Shown: piece after piece, positions 31,291 through 40,470 of the stretch
Numbering within the stretch: position 1 is the first letter of the stretch
Layout of the letters: the number at the start of each line of letters is the position of its first letter
Source: Bradyrhizobium sp. CSA112
GTDB lineage: Bacteria > Pseudomonadota > Alphaproteobacteria > Rhizobiales > Xanthobacteraceae
Direction: 5' to 3'
Assembly (NCBI RefSeq): GCF_029051645.1
Contig: NZ_JAACFS010000018.1
Location: 1-64,000, forward strand
Length of the DNA: 64,000 nucleotides
Position numbers and translations under genes: made by a program
The notes under the pieces: model-generated
The model's input: only the letters and a program-made list of their open reading frames with translations
Databases searched by the model: none
Told to the model about the DNA's origin: nothing

Positions 31291-32331
31291 TTGAACACGA
31301 CGATCATGCTGTTCCTGCTGCAGGACGGCATCACCAATGGTGCGATCTATGCGCTGCTCGGGCTTGCGCTGGTGCTGGTGTTTGCCGTCACCCGCGTCAT
31401 CTTGATCCCGCAGGGCGAGTTCGTCACGTTCGGCGCGCTGAGCTACGCCATGCTGGCAACCGGTCAGGTGCCAGGCACCGCAAAGCTGGCGCTCGCCATG
31501 GGCATCGTCGCCTTCGGCCTCGACCTGTTTGATATCAGGCGGTCGCTACGGCCAACGCGGATTTTACGTGCCTTTGCCTTCAACATCGTCCTGCCCGCCG
31601 TCATCCTCGCTCTGACCTACGGCCTTGCCGGCCCCAAGACGCCAATTGCGGTCAACATCGCGCTGTCGCTCCTGATCGTCGCCGCAATCGGGCTGTTCCT
31701 CTACCGCATCGCGTTCCAGCCGCTCGCTCATACTTCGGTGCTGGTGCTGCTGATCGCGTCCGTCGGCTGCCATCTCGCTTTGCAGGGCCTGGGCCTGGTG
31801 TTCTTCGGCGCCGAAGGCCTGCGCGGCCCGGCGCTGTCCAGCGCGGCGCTGACGATCGGGCCGCTGCGCTTCACCGGCCAGAGCCTTGCGGTCTACGGGC
31901 TGACGATTGCCTTCATCGTCGCGCTGTGGCTTTTCTTCGGCTTCACGCTGATGGGCAAGGCGCTGCGCGCCACCGCCGTCAACCGGCTCGGCGCCCGCCT
32001 CGTCGGCATCCGCACCACGCTGTCGGGACAGATCGCCTTCCTGCTGGCGTCCCTGATCGGCGCGATTTCCGGGATCCTGATCGTGCCGATCACCACGCTC
32101 TATTACGACACCGGCTTCCTGATCGGCCTGAAAGGTTTCATTGCCGCGATCATCGGCGGGCTCGTCAGCTATCCACTGACTGCGGTGGCTGCCTTGATCG
32201 TCGGCAGCGTCGAGGCGTTCTCCTCGTTCTACGCCAGCAATTACAAGGAGGTCATCGTATTCACGCTGATCCTTCCCGTGCTGGTGCTGCGTTCGCTCGC
32301 AGCGCCCGCGGTCGAGGAAGAGAAGGAATGA
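31291..32331 (+). CDS. Branched-chain-type ABC transporter permease (LivH-like), aromatic-acid island
   Basis: A 346-residue membrane protein with about eight to nine hydrophobic segments and LivH marks: DGITNGAIYALLGLALVLVFAVTRVILIPQGEFVTFGAL and KALRATAVNRLGARLVGIRTTLSGQIAFLLASLIGAISG. An extra segment at about residues 70-130 is longer than in typical LivH. I start at TTG 31291 because AGGGGGAG (31275-31282) ends eight bases before it; the first in-frame ATG (31306) is 23 bases away. First gene of the importer operon. Confidence 0.88.
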   Translation: MNTTIMLFLLQDGITNGAIYALLGLALVLVFAVTRVILIPQGEFVTFGALSYAMLATGQVPGTAKLALAMGIVAFGLDLFDIRRSLRPTRILRAFAFNIVLPAVILALTYGLAGPKTPIAVNIALSLLIVAAIGLFLYRIAFQPLAHTSVLVLLIASVGCHLALQGLGLVFFGAEGLRGPALSSAALTIGPLRFTGQSLAVYGLTIAFIVALWLFFGFTLMGKALRATAVNRLGARLVGIRTTLSGQIAFLLASLIGAISGILIVPITTLYYDTGFLIGLKGFIAAIIGGLVSYPLTAVAALIVGSVEAFSSFYASNYKEVIVFTLILPVLVLRSLAAPAVEEEKE

Positions 32332-32335
32332 CGCG

Positions 32336-34105
32336 ATGAATCAGCGAACCCCTCTCATCATCTTCACGCTCGTTATGGCGGCAATCCCGTTCATCCCTGG
32401 CGTTCCGCCGTTCTGGATCGTGCTGCTCAACAATATCGGCCTCGCAGCCCTGGTGGCGATGGGGCTGGTGCTGCTGACCGGCGTCGGCGGCCTCACTTCA
32501 TTCGGCCAGGCCGCCTTTTGCGGCTTCGGCGCCTATACCACGGCGGTATTGACCACCGCCTACGGCTTCTCGCCGTGGCTGACGCTGCCGCTCTCGCTGC
32601 TGGTCAGCGGCATCGCCGCGGTCCTGCTCGGCATCGTGACGGTGCGGCTGTCCGGCCATTATCTGCCGCTCGGCACCATCGCCTGGGGCATCGGCCTGTT
32701 CTATCTGTTCAGCAAGCTGGAATTCCTCGGCCGCAATGACGGTATCTCGGGCATTCCGCCGCTCTCGATCGGCGGCTTCCGGATGCTCGATCCCGGCACG
32801 ATCTATTTCGCGATCTGGATCGCGGTGCTGGTCTCGGCGCTGCTGACCATGAATCTTCTGGACTCCCGCACCGGCCGTGCGATCCGCGCATTGCGGCGCG
32901 GGCATATCGCCGGCGAAGCGTTCGGCGTGCAGACGCCGCGCGCCAAGCTGCTGGTATTCATCTATGCGGCGGTTCTCGCGGGCCTGTCCGGCTGGCTCTA
33001 TGCGCATTTCCAGCGTGCCGCCAATCCGACGCCGTTCGGCGCCCAGGCCGGCATCGAGTATCTGTTCATCGCCGTGGTCGGCGGCGCCGGCTACGTCTGG
33101 GGCGCGGTGCTCGGCGCAGGTATCGTCGTCGTCCTCAAGGAGATCCTGCAGAGCTACCTGCCCTATGTCTTTGGCGGCCAGAGCCAGCTCGAGACCATCG
33201 TGTTCGGCATCCTGCTGGTCATTTTGCTGCAACTGGCGCCGACCGGCGTCTGGCCCTGGCTGATGGCGCGGTTGCCGATCAAGCTGGCCCGCAAGACACC
33301 CGACACCTCGCTTCCCCGTGCCGCGCGCATGCGCGCGCCGGCTTCGTCCGCCGCACTGCTGCAGATCGAGAAAGCGCGCAAGCAGTTCGGCGGCGTGATT
33401 GCCGTCAACGACGTCTCCTTCGACGTCCGCTCCCGCGAGATCGTCGCCCTGATCGGGCCCAACGGCGCCGGCAAGAGCACGACCTTCAACCTGATCACGG
33501 GCGTGCTGACGACGACCGGCGGCACCATCTCGGTGCTTGGCAACAAGGTCGACAACGCCCCGCCGCAGGATGTCGTCAAGCTCGGCGTCGCGCGCACCTT
33601 CCAGCACGTCAAGCTGGTGCCCGACATGACCGTGCTGGAGAACGTCGCGATCGGCGCGCATCTGCGAGGCTCTTCGGGCGCGATATCAAGCATGTTCCGG
33701 CTCGACCGGGCCGATGAGGCGAAATTGCTGGCGGAAGCCGCGCGCCAGATCGAGCGCGTCGGCCTCGGCGACCAGATCGACCAGTTGGCGGGCAGCCTGT
33801 CGCTCGGTCAGCAGCGTATCGTCGAGATTGCGCGAGCGCTGTGCGTCGATCCGCTGCTGCTGCTGCTCGACGAGCCGGCCGCCGGACTGCGTCATATGGA
33901 AAAGCAGCGGCTCGCTGCGCTACTCCGTCAGTTGCGCGACGGCGGCATGTCGGTGCTGCTGGTCGAGCACGACATGGGTTTTGTGATGGATCTCGCCGAC
34001 CGCATCGTGGTGCTCGATTTCGGCACCAAGATCGCCGAGGGCACGCCGGCTGAAATCAAGACCAACCCCGACGTGATCAAGGCCTATCTCGGAGCTGCCG
34101 CATGA
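32336..34105 (+). CDS. Fused ABC permease (LivM-like) and ATPase (LivG-like)
   Basis: A 589-residue fusion. Residues 1-320 are a LivM-type permease (LVLLTGVGGLTSFGQAAFCGFGAYTTAVL; coupling region GRAIRALRRGHIAGEAFGVQTPRAKLLVFIYAA). A 25-residue basic/Ala-rich linker follows, and from about 340 comes a LivG-type ATPase: Walker A GPNGAGKST near 377, signature LSLGQQRIVEIARALC near 490, Walker B LLLLDEPAAGL near 512, and VLLVEHDMG. Such fusions occur in other rhizobial importers. It starts five bases after the LivH-like stop and overlaps the next gene by four bases. Confidence 0.93.
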   Translation: MNQRTPLIIFTLVMAAIPFIPGVPPFWIVLLNNIGLAALVAMGLVLLTGVGGLTSFGQAAFCGFGAYTTAVLTTAYGFSPWLTLPLSLLVSGIAAVLLGIVTVRLSGHYLPLGTIAWGIGLFYLFSKLEFLGRNDGISGIPPLSIGGFRMLDPGTIYFAIWIAVLVSALLTMNLLDSRTGRAIRALRRGHIAGEAFGVQTPRAKLLVFIYAAVLAGLSGWLYAHFQRAANPTPFGAQAGIEYLFIAVVGGAGYVWGAVLGAGIVVVLKEILQSYLPYVFGGQSQLETIVFGILLVILLQLAPTGVWPWLMARLPIKLARKTPDTSLPRAARMRAPASSAALLQIEKARKQFGGVIAVNDVSFDVRSREIVALIGPNGAGKSTTFNLITGVLTTTGGTISVLGNKVDNAPPQDVVKLGVARTFQHVKLVPDMTVLENVAIGAHLRGSSGAISSMFRLDRADEAKLLAEAARQIERVGLGDQIDQLAGSLSLGQQRIVEIARALCVDPLLLLLDEPAAGLRHMEKQRLAALLRQLRDGGMSVLLVEHDMGFVMDLADRIVVLDFGTKIAEGTPAEIKTNPDVIKAYLGAAA

Positions 34106-34833
34106 GTGCGCTGTTATCGGTCTCCGACGCCCACGTTTCCTACGGCAAGGTCGAAGCCGTGCGCTCGGTTTCGCTTCAAGTTGCCGACAACGAGATCGTC
34201 ACCATCATCGGCGCCAACGGCGCCGGCAAGTCCACGCTGTTGAACGCCATCATGGGCGTCCTGCCGCTGAAGGGCGCCACTGCGTTTGCCGGCATCGACA
34301 TGGCGCCGCTCGACATCGAGGATCGCGTCGCGGCGGGTCTAAGCCTCGTGCCCGAGCATCGCGAACTGTTCGGCACCATGAATGTCGAGGACAATCTGCA
34401 ACTCGGCGCCTTCCGGATTCCGAAGGCGACCGCAGCCCATTCGTTCGAGCGCGTCTACACGCTGTTTCCGCGGCTGAAGGAGCGGCGCAAGCAACTGGCC
34501 GGCACGCTTTCCGGCGGCGAGCAGCAGATGCTGGCGATGGGCCGCGCCCTGATGGGCGCGCCAAAACTGTTGATGCTGGACGAACCGAGCCTCGGGCTGG
34601 CCCCGATCATCGTCGCCGATATCTTCCGCACCATCGGCGAACTGCGCGCCGCCGGCGTCTCGGTGCTGCTGGTCGAGCAGAACGCGCAGGCCGCCCTGCA
34701 AATCGCCGACCGCGCCTATGTGATGGAGCTCGGCGAGTTCATCTTGAGCGGATCGGCAAAGGATATCGCGAGCAACCAGCGCGTCGCTGCGAGCTATCTC
34801 GGCTTCCAGCACGAGGGCGCGAGCGGGATTTAG
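34102..34833 (+). CDS. Branched-chain-type ABC transporter ATP-binding protein (LivF-like), aromatic-acid island
   Basis: A 243-residue ATPase. Walker A GANGAGKST is near residue 38, GLSLVPEHRELFGTMNVEDNL near 78, the signature LSGGEQQMLAMGRALM near 137 and Walker B LLMLDEPSLGLAP near 155. The start overlaps the fusion gene stop (ATGA), so the operon is tightly coupled. The binding protein for this importer is most likely the convergent gene at 35038-36189. Confidence 0.92.
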   Translation: MSALLSVSDAHVSYGKVEAVRSVSLQVADNEIVTIIGANGAGKSTLLNAIMGVLPLKGATAFAGIDMAPLDIEDRVAAGLSLVPEHRELFGTMNVEDNLQLGAFRIPKATAAHSFERVYTLFPRLKERRKQLAGTLSGGEQQMLAMGRALMGAPKLLMLDEPSLGLAPIIVADIFRTIGELRAAGVSVLLVEQNAQAALQIADRAYVMELGEFILSGSAKDIASNQRVAASYLGFQHEGASGI

Positions 34834-34862
34834 GCTCGGCCGCGACAGCCGCACGTTGAAAC

Positions 34863-34902
34863 AGGGTGGGCAAAGGCGCCCATCGCGCCCCGCCCACCCT
34901 TG
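34863..34902. repeat. Short palindromic repeat, family 3
   Basis: AGGGTGGGCAAAGGCGCC and GCGCCCCGCCCACCCT form one hairpin, a cut-down version of the 92-bp family 3 element. It could act as the terminator of the importer operon. Confidence 0.7.
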
Positions 34903-34904
34903 TC

Positions 34905-35036
34905 AGACCTCATCCTGAGGAGCGGCTCTTCGCCGCGTCTCGAAGGATGAACGGCACCAGCCGGGCCTCATGGTTCGCCCGGCGATGCGAGCATCGTCCG
35001 GAGACGGCGCCTTCGCGCCTCCTCACCATGAGGATC
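34905..35036. repeat. Intergenic palindromic repeat, family 9 (CCTCATCCTGAGGAGC)
   Basis: The ends GACCTCATCCTGAGGAGCGG and CTCCTCACCATGAGGATC are complementary. Inner stems include TCTCGAAGGATGA and GGCGATGCGAGCATCGTCC. It ends two bases before the stop codon of the convergent binding-protein gene. Other copies are at 49666, 55888 and 62004. Confidence 0.85.
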
Positions 35037-35037
35037 C

Positions 35038-36189
35038 TCACTTCGCCGGGACGTACTTTCCGTCCTTCACGGTCAGGATGATGCGCGAGCGGTCGTCGAG
35101 GCCGTAGCGATCCTTTTCGGTGAAGTTGTAGACGCCCTGGCTGGCCGCGATTTCCTTCTCGGACATCAGCGCCAGGCGAATTGCCTCGCGGAATTCCGGC
35201 GTTCCCGGCTTCGCCTTCTTCAGCGCCACAGGCACCACGCGCTTGAGCACTTCGAAGGCGTCGTAGGAATGGCCGGCAAACTGGCTGCGGCTGTTGACGC
35301 CGTACTTGGCTTCATAGGCGGTATTGAGCGCGAGACCCGGCTTCTTGGTCAGCGCGCTGTCGGGCTGGGTTTCCGGCGACATCACCGGACCGGACGCCAT
35401 GATCACGCCCTCAGCCGCCGCACCTGCGATGCGGATGAAGTCCATGCTGGCGGCGCCGTGGGTCTGGTAGATCAGGCCCTTGTAGCCGCGCTCGCGCAGC
35501 GCGCTCTGCGGCAGCGCTGCGGCGGTGCCGGAGGCGCCGACCAGAATAGCGTCGGGATTGGCGGCGACCAGCTTCAGCACCTGGCCCGCGACCGACGTAT
35601 CGGGACGAGCGTAGCGCTCTTCGGTCACCATGGTCAGGCCCATCGGAACGGCCTGGGTTTTGAAGTCGTTGACCCAGAGATCACCGTAAGAATCGGAGTA
35701 GCCGATATAGCCCACGGTCTTGATGCCGTGCGCCTTCATGTGCTCGTACAGCACCTTGCCCATGATCGGGATCGGCTGCGGCATGGCAACCGACCACTTC
35801 ATGCGCGCTTCGTTGATCGGGAGCGGCGCAAGGCCGAAATGCGGAATCCCCGCCTCGTTCGCGACGGTGGAGACGGCAACCGTCGGCGGCGTCGTCGAGG
35901 AGCCCATGATGATGTCGGCCTTGGATTCCGTCACGAACCGGCGTGCATTGGTGGTGGCCGTCGTCGGGTCACCGCCGTCGTCAAGCACGATGATTTTGAT
36001 CGGCACGCCGCCGATTTCCTTCGGTACGAAATCGAGCGAGTTGCGCTCGGGAATACCCAAGGCAGCTGCGGGCCCAGTCGTGGTGACGGTGATGCCGATC
36101 GTGATTTCGTTGGTCTGCGCAACTGCCGGCGAGCCCGGCAAGGCGAGAGCCGCTACAATTGCTGCAGCGGACAGAAAAGTCTTCTTCAT
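35038..36189 (-). CDS. ABC transporter substrate-binding protein, aromatic-acid island
   Basis: A 383-residue Peripla_BP_6-type periplasmic protein. Signal peptide is residues 1-24 (hydrophobic core AAAIVAALALPGSPAVA). Mature features are NEITIGITVTTTGPAAALGIPERNSLDF, IIVLDDGGDPTTATTNARRFVTE, GSSTTPPTVAVSTVANEAGIPHF and VGYIGYSDSYGDLWVNDFK. Its sequence is far from the two binding proteins at 24-26.7 kb. It lies downstream of the thioesterase gene (108-base gap) on the same strand, convergent to the importer genes it probably serves. Related proteins bind hydroxycinnamates in R. palustris, which would match the enzymes next door. Confidence 0.9.
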   Translation of the reverse strand: MKKTFLSAAAIVAALALPGSPAVAQTNEITIGITVTTTGPAAALGIPERNSLDFVPKEIGGVPIKIIVLDDGGDPTTATTNARRFVTESKADIIMGSSTTPPTVAVSTVANEAGIPHFGLAPLPINEARMKWSVAMPQPIPIMGKVLYEHMKAHGIKTVGYIGYSDSYGDLWVNDFKTQAVPMGLTMVTEERYARPDTSVAGQVLKLVAANPDAILVGASGTAAALPQSALRERGYKGLIYQTHGAASMDFIRIAGAAAEGVIMASGPVMSPETQPDSALTKKPGLALNTAYEAKYGVNSRSQFAGHSYDAFEVLKRVVPVALKKAKPGTPEFREAIRLALMSEKEIAASQGVYNFTEKDRYGLDDRSRIILTVKDGKYVPAK

Positions 36190-36297
36190 TTATTCCTCCC
36201 TGGATTATCTATTTATCGTTTTAAGCAAAATTGGGTGCCTTGTTCAGCCCCTTCTTTAGGTCATGCAGGAGACTGAGTCAGCCCTGAGGTAACTCAG

Positions 36298-36717
36298 TCA
36301 GCCCCGCATGAATCGCTCGATGATCTCCGGCGGCATCGGGGCTGATTTGAGCTTCGCAGGGTCGTCCGGGTGCTTGCCGACCAGCACACGGGTCTCGAAC
36401 GCCTCGATCGCCAGTGCCTCGCCCTTGAACACGTTGTGGATCACCTCGAAAGAGGATCGCTTGAAACTCTCGATCCGGCTTTCGATTCTGATCCATTCGC
36501 CATGGGTCGAGGGGATGTGGAATTTCGCCCGCGTGTCCACCATGGGGATGCCGACCAGGCCATATTTGTGGATGAGGTCCTGCTTCGAATAACCGGCCGC
36601 TTCGAACATGATCGACGTGGAATCGTCGAACATCGCGAAATAGCGCGGGTAGTAAACGATGTTGGCGGGGTCGCAGTCGCCCCACTGGATCTGTACGTCG
36701 CGCCGGTTGACGAACAT
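36298..36717 (-). CDS. Acyl-CoA thioesterase, 4-hydroxybenzoyl-CoA thioesterase type
   Basis: A 139-residue hot-dog-fold protein. The N-terminal block IQWGDCDPANIVYYPRYFAMFDDS (residues 10-33) carries the catalytic Asp of the 4-hydroxybenzoyl-CoA thioesterase/YbgC family in the GDCDPANIVYYP motif; the rest (GIPMVDTRAKFHIPSTHGEWIRIESRI) forms the central sheet. It would release an aryl carboxylate from its CoA ester. With a CoA ligase upstream in the same operon and pobA farther along, 4-hydroxybenzoyl-CoA is an attractive substrate. It follows the SDR gene by nine bases. Confidence 0.85.
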   Translation of the reverse strand: MFVNRRDVQIQWGDCDPANIVYYPRYFAMFDDSTSIMFEAAGYSKQDLIHKYGLVGIPMVDTRAKFHIPSTHGEWIRIESRIESFKRSSFEVIHNVFKGEALAIEAFETRVLVGKHPDDPAKLKSAPMPPEIIERFMRG

Positions 36718-36726
36718 GGATTATCC

Positions 36727-37488
36727 CTAGCGCGGCGCCATGCGAAGCGCGGCATCGAGCCGCACCACTTCGCCGTTCAGGTAAGGATTGTCGATCATGT
36801 GCAGCGCCAGCGAGGCGAACTCATCGGCCTGACCGAGGCGGCGCGGGAACGGGATCGAAGCGGCAAGCGAGTCCTGCGCTTCCTGCGGCAGGTTGGCGAG
36901 CAGCGGCGTGAGGAAGAGGCCCGGCGCGATCGTCAGCACGCGAATGCCAAACTGCGCCAATTCGCGCGCGATCGGCAGCGTCATGGCGACGATGCCGCCC
37001 TTGGAGGCCGAATAGGCGGACTGCCCGATCTGGCCGTCATAGGCCGCGACCGAGGCGGTTGAAATCACCACGCCACGTTCGCCGGTCGCAAGCGGCTCCA
37101 GCTTCGACATCGGGGCCGTCGCCAGCCGCAGCATGTTGAAGGAGCCGATCAGGTTGACCTTGATCACCTTGTCGAAATCGCCGAGGGCCATCGGCCCGTC
37201 CTTGCCGATCACGCGCTTGGCGACGCCGATGCCGGCGCAGTTGACCAGCACGCGCGCCGGCCCATGGGCCGCCGCGGCCTTGGCGATCGCGGCCTCCGCC
37301 GAGGCTGCGTCGGAAACGTCGCAGGTCACGGCGACGCCGCCGATCTCGGCGGCAACGGTTTCGGCAAGCTGGGCGTTGAGATCGCAGATCGCAACCTTGG
37401 CGCCCTGCGCCGCGAGCCGGCGCGCGGTCGCCGCGCCCAATCCCGATGCACCGCCGGTGACGATGGCGGCCTGGTCCTTCAACTGCAT
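36727..37488 (-). CDS. Short-chain 3-hydroxyacyl-CoA dehydrogenase (HSD10/type 2-like)
   Basis: A 253-residue SDR. NAD motif TGGASGLG is near residue 12, D-V-S after strand 4 (CDVSDA), NCAGIG near 90, Ser in VISTASVAAYDG near 142, Tyr-x3-Lys in AYSASKGG near 158. The C-terminal block FPRRLGQADEFASLALHMIDNPYLNGEVVRLDAALRMAPR is the hallmark of type 2 3-hydroxyacyl-CoA dehydrogenases. It would oxidise a 3-hydroxyacyl-CoA made by the crotonase in the same operon. It lies 35 bases after the ligase gene. Confidence 0.9.
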   Translation of the reverse strand: MQLKDQAAIVTGGASGLGAATARRLAAQGAKVAICDLNAQLAETVAAEIGGVAVTCDVSDAASAEAAIAKAAAAHGPARVLVNCAGIGVAKRVIGKDGPMALGDFDKVIKVNLIGSFNMLRLATAPMSKLEPLATGERGVVISTASVAAYDGQIGQSAYSASKGGIVAMTLPIARELAQFGIRVLTIAPGLFLTPLLANLPQEAQDSLAASIPFPRRLGQADEFASLALHMIDNPYLNGEVVRLDAALRMAPR

Positions 37489-37523
37489 GGTGCTCTCCCT
37501 GACAAGCTCTTGTACTGATACGG

Positions 37524-39410
37524 CTACAGCGTAATCACCTGCGCCGGCGGCGCAGGCGAATAAATCTCCTCGATCAGCGCGCTGCGATTTTCCAGTACCG
37601 CACGCTGGTTGATCGAGCCCTTGTCGGTGACCTCGCCGCGATCGATCGACAGCGGCGTATCGAGCAGCACCGCGCGCGTGATCCGGGTCGACGAGCCGGT
37701 CGCGCTTGCGACAAGCTTCTGGAAGCGTTCGCGGAACGCAGCAACGATCAGCGGATCGGACGCAGCAGTGGCGAGGTCGTCAGGCGGAAGCGTTGGGTTG
37801 ATCAGCCGGCAACCGTCGAGGTCGAGCACCACCAACGCCGATATTTCGTCGCGGTTGATGCCGGCAATCACGACATCGCGCACCAGCGGCGCGCAGGCCG
37901 CAACGAAGCGCGCACGCAAGGGGCCAACGCTGACCCAGGTGCCGCTGGCGAGCTTGAAATCCTCGCCGATGCGGCCGTCGAAATCGAAGCCGGCGTCAAA
38001 ATCATCTGCAACGGCCGGCTTGAGCGCATCGCCCATTTTGTAGAAGCCTTCCTCATCGAACGACTTCGCCGTCATATCAGGCTGACGCCAATAACCCGGC
38101 ATGACGTTCGGCCCCTTTGCGCGAACCTCCAGCTTGCCGTTGTTGAGCACCAGTTTCGCATCATTGCCCAGCACCGGCAGCCCGACATGGCCGGAGCGGC
38201 TGGTGTGCGGATTGACCGACATGAAGAACGGCGCGGTCTCGGTGGCGCCGAGGCCGGTCAGCATCGGCACGCGATAGCCGGTTTCCTGAACCGAAAGTTC
38301 GTCGAGGCTGTTCCAGACAAAGGCCGATAGCGCGGCGCCTGAGAAGAACATCGCATGGAGGCGAGCAAAGAATTTTTTGCGCAAGCCCGTATCGTCGCGC
38401 AGATAGGGCAATAGCGATTCATAGCCCTTGGGCACGTTGAAATAGACGGTCGGCGAAATCTCCTGGAGATTACGCACGGTCTCCTCGATGCCGCCGGGCA
38501 TCGGCTTGCCCTCGTCGAGATACATCGAGCCACCATTGTACAGCGTCAGCCCGATATTGTGATTGCCGCCGAACGTATGATTCCACGGCAGCCAGTCGAC
38601 GATGACCGGGGGCTCATCCTTCAGGAACGCCAGCGTCTCGCGCAGCATCACCTGGTTGGCGCAGATCATGCGTTGGGTATTGATGACCGCCTTCGGATTG
38701 CCGGTCGAGCCCGACGTCAGCAGGAATTTCGCGATCGTGTCCGGGCCGATGGCCCCGTGCACCGCGTCAAGGCGCGGGTGCAATGGCGTCGCCATCAGGT
38801 CCGCCAGGCTCGTAACGTCGCGGCCGGGCATGACGCCGCGCGAAGCCGCGATCTCAGTACCAAAGGACACATTTGCCGCGAGCGCGTCGGCGAATTTCGT
38901 GGCGTCGTCGGCGAAGACGAGGCCGGGTGTCAGCAGCTTCATCAGATAGCTGAGCTTGCCGTAATCCCGCGACACCAGCGAATAGGCCGGCGACACCGAG
39001 CAGAAGGGAATGCCGGCATAGAGCGCGCCGAACGCGATCAATGCATGATCGACCGAATTGCCGGACAGGATAACGACCGGCTTCTCCGCCGAAAGGCCGC
39101 GCGCCAGCAGCGCGGACGCGATGTGACGTGAGGATGTCAGGAGTTCGGCATAGGTGATCTGCCGCCAGCCCCGCGCGGCGTTCCGCTCCGCCATGAAAAC
39201 GCGATCGGGCACGGCCGCGGCCCAATGGTGCAGGCGGTCAGTGATGCGCGCCGGATAGTCGCGCAACTGCGCTTTTGGGCGCAGGTAGATGGTGCCGTCG
39301 TCGCGGCGCTCGACATGCACCGCAGGCGTGCCGAACGAGATCGGACGCAGCGGATGAACCCCGCGCGCGGCGGCATCGGTCGAGACGGACATGTCGGGCT
39401 TGGCGCTCAT
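37524..39410 (-). CDS. Feruloyl-CoA synthase-like aryl-CoA ligase
   Basis: A 628-residue adenylate-forming ligase, the length typical of the Fcs family and longer than most acyl-CoA synthetases. Motifs are the P-loop LLTSGSTGNPKAVINTQRM near residue 233, WLPWNHTFGGNHNIG near 272, VPMLTGLGATETAPFF near 383, GYWRQPDMTAKSFDEEGFYKMGDAL near 443-467 and DFDGRIGEDFKLASGTWVS near 476-494. Fcs-type enzymes activate ferulate, p-coumarate or caffeate with ATP and CoA. The C-terminal catalytic Lys is probably DRGEVTDKGSINQR. The gene starts one base after the crotonase stop. Confidence 0.88.
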   Translation of the reverse strand: MSAKPDMSVSTDAAARGVHPLRPISFGTPAVHVERRDDGTIYLRPKAQLRDYPARITDRLHHWAAAVPDRVFMAERNAARGWRQITYAELLTSSRHIASALLARGLSAEKPVVILSGNSVDHALIAFGALYAGIPFCSVSPAYSLVSRDYGKLSYLMKLLTPGLVFADDATKFADALAANVSFGTEIAASRGVMPGRDVTSLADLMATPLHPRLDAVHGAIGPDTIAKFLLTSGSTGNPKAVINTQRMICANQVMLRETLAFLKDEPPVIVDWLPWNHTFGGNHNIGLTLYNGGSMYLDEGKPMPGGIEETVRNLQEISPTVYFNVPKGYESLLPYLRDDTGLRKKFFARLHAMFFSGAALSAFVWNSLDELSVQETGYRVPMLTGLGATETAPFFMSVNPHTSRSGHVGLPVLGNDAKLVLNNGKLEVRAKGPNVMPGYWRQPDMTAKSFDEEGFYKMGDALKPAVADDFDAGFDFDGRIGEDFKLASGTWVSVGPLRARFVAACAPLVRDVVIAGINRDEISALVVLDLDGCRLINPTLPPDDLATAASDPLIVAAFRERFQKLVASATGSSTRITRAVLLDTPLSIDRGEVTDKGSINQRAVLENRSALIEEIYSPAPPAQVITL

Positions 39411-39411
39411 G

Positions 39412-40212
39412 TCAGGTCGGCTTCACCTTTGCGGTCTTGTGATCGAGAAACGCGCGAATGCGGCGTTTTGCCTCTTTGTCGCTCTGCGCCACGGTCGCCA
39501 TCAAGGATTCCATCAACAGGCCGGTCTGCGGATTGGCCTCCGCGATCATCGGCAACGCCTGCAGCACGGCAAAATTGGTCAGCGGCGCATTCGCGGCTAC
39601 CCGCTCGGCGAGTTCCAGCGCCTTCGGCAGCGCGCCGCCGGCTTCGGTGAGGTATTGCGAGAAACCATAGGCCGAGCCTTCGGTGGCCGAATAGACCCGG
39701 CCGGTGAGCATCATGTCGATCATCCGCGCCACGCCGATCAGCCGCGGCAGCCGCACCGAGCCGCCGCCGCCGACGAAAATGCCGCGCTGGCCCTCGGGCA
39801 GCGCGAAATAGGCCGAGGGTTCGGCGACGCGGATATGCGCCGCGCAGGCCAGTTCCAGGCCCCCGCCGATTACCGCGCCCTTCAGCGCCGCGATCACGGG
39901 GACGCGGCTATACTGGATGCGGTCGAATACCCGGTGCCACATCTGGGAGTGCCGCAGGCCCTCGGTGGCGTCGTGTTCGGTCAGTTCGGACAGATCGAGG
40001 CCGGAGGAGAAATGGTCGCCGACGCCATGGATAACTACGGCGCCGATGCCTTCAGGAAGATGGGAGAAGCAATCCTGGATCGCCAGGATGATGCCGTCGT
40101 TCAGCGCATTGCGCTTGGCCGGGCGATTGAGGCCCACGGTCAGCACCGCGCCGACCTGCTCGATCTTGAGCAGGTCTGATGGACCCGCTGAGGCGGTGGA
40201 GGCGTTTCCCAT
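39412..40212 (-). CDS. Crotonase-family enoyl-CoA hydratase, first gene of the aryl-CoA operon
   Basis: A 266-residue crotonase. Oxyanion-hole segments are DHFSSGLDLSEL near residue 69 and VIAALKGAVIGGGLELACAAHIRVA near 110-134. The catalytic region reads FALPEGQRGIFVGGGGSVRLPRLIG near 141-165, with a Glu in the PEGQ position. It would hydrate the double bond of an arylpropenoyl-CoA; it does not closely resemble the known feruloyl-CoA hydratase/lyases (Ech), so I do not claim the retro-aldol reaction. AGGAAG precedes the ATG by about 13 bases, and a palindromic operator lies 29-43 bases upstream of the start. Confidence 0.85.
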   Translation of the reverse strand: MGNASTASAGPSDLLKIEQVGAVLTVGLNRPAKRNALNDGIILAIQDCFSHLPEGIGAVVIHGVGDHFSSGLDLSELTEHDATEGLRHSQMWHRVFDRIQYSRVPVIAALKGAVIGGGLELACAAHIRVAEPSAYFALPEGQRGIFVGGGGSVRLPRLIGVARMIDMMLTGRVYSATEGSAYGFSQYLTEAGGALPKALELAERVAANAPLTNFAVLQALPMIAEANPQTGLLMESLMATVAQSDKEAKRRIRAFLDHKTAKVKPT

Positions 40213-40240
40213 GGGTCTGTATTACTTCCTGTGCAGAATA

Positions 40241-40255
40241 GTTATATTTTATAAC
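40241..40255. promoter_or_regulatory. AT-rich palindromic operator before the crotonase-ligase operon
   Basis: GTTATATTTTATAAC is a 15-bp near-perfect palindrome (GTTATA ttt TATAAC) in an otherwise GC-rich region, 29 bases upstream of the crotonase ATG. Almost the same sequence lies between the MarR and importer genes (31169) and before pobA (44129). Confidence 0.65.
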
Positions 40256-40300
40256 GATCATGGCGGGAGTCAATCGGGCGACGACAATAAGTGGTGGCCG

Positions 40301-40462
40301 TACCCTCCCCTGGAGGGGGAGGGTCGACGCTCATGTAATGAGCGGCGGGGTGGGGTGACGGTCTTTCCTCTCGAACAGTGCCCGTGGTGAGAGATCACCC
40401 CACCCCGTCCCACATTTCGCTACGCTCAATGTGAGCCGACCCTCCCCCTCCAGGGGAGGGTA
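40301..40462. repeat. Palindromic repeat with perfect 26-bp outer arms
   Basis: Bases 40301-40326 (TACCCTCCCCTGGAGGGGGA then GGGTCG) are the exact complement of 40437-40462. Inner pairs include GGGGTGGGGTGA/TCACCCCACCCC. It is the most perfect of the junction repeats in the window and lies between the crotonase operon promoter and the DUF3237 gene. Confidence 0.9.
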
Positions 40463-40470
40463 AGAGGGCA

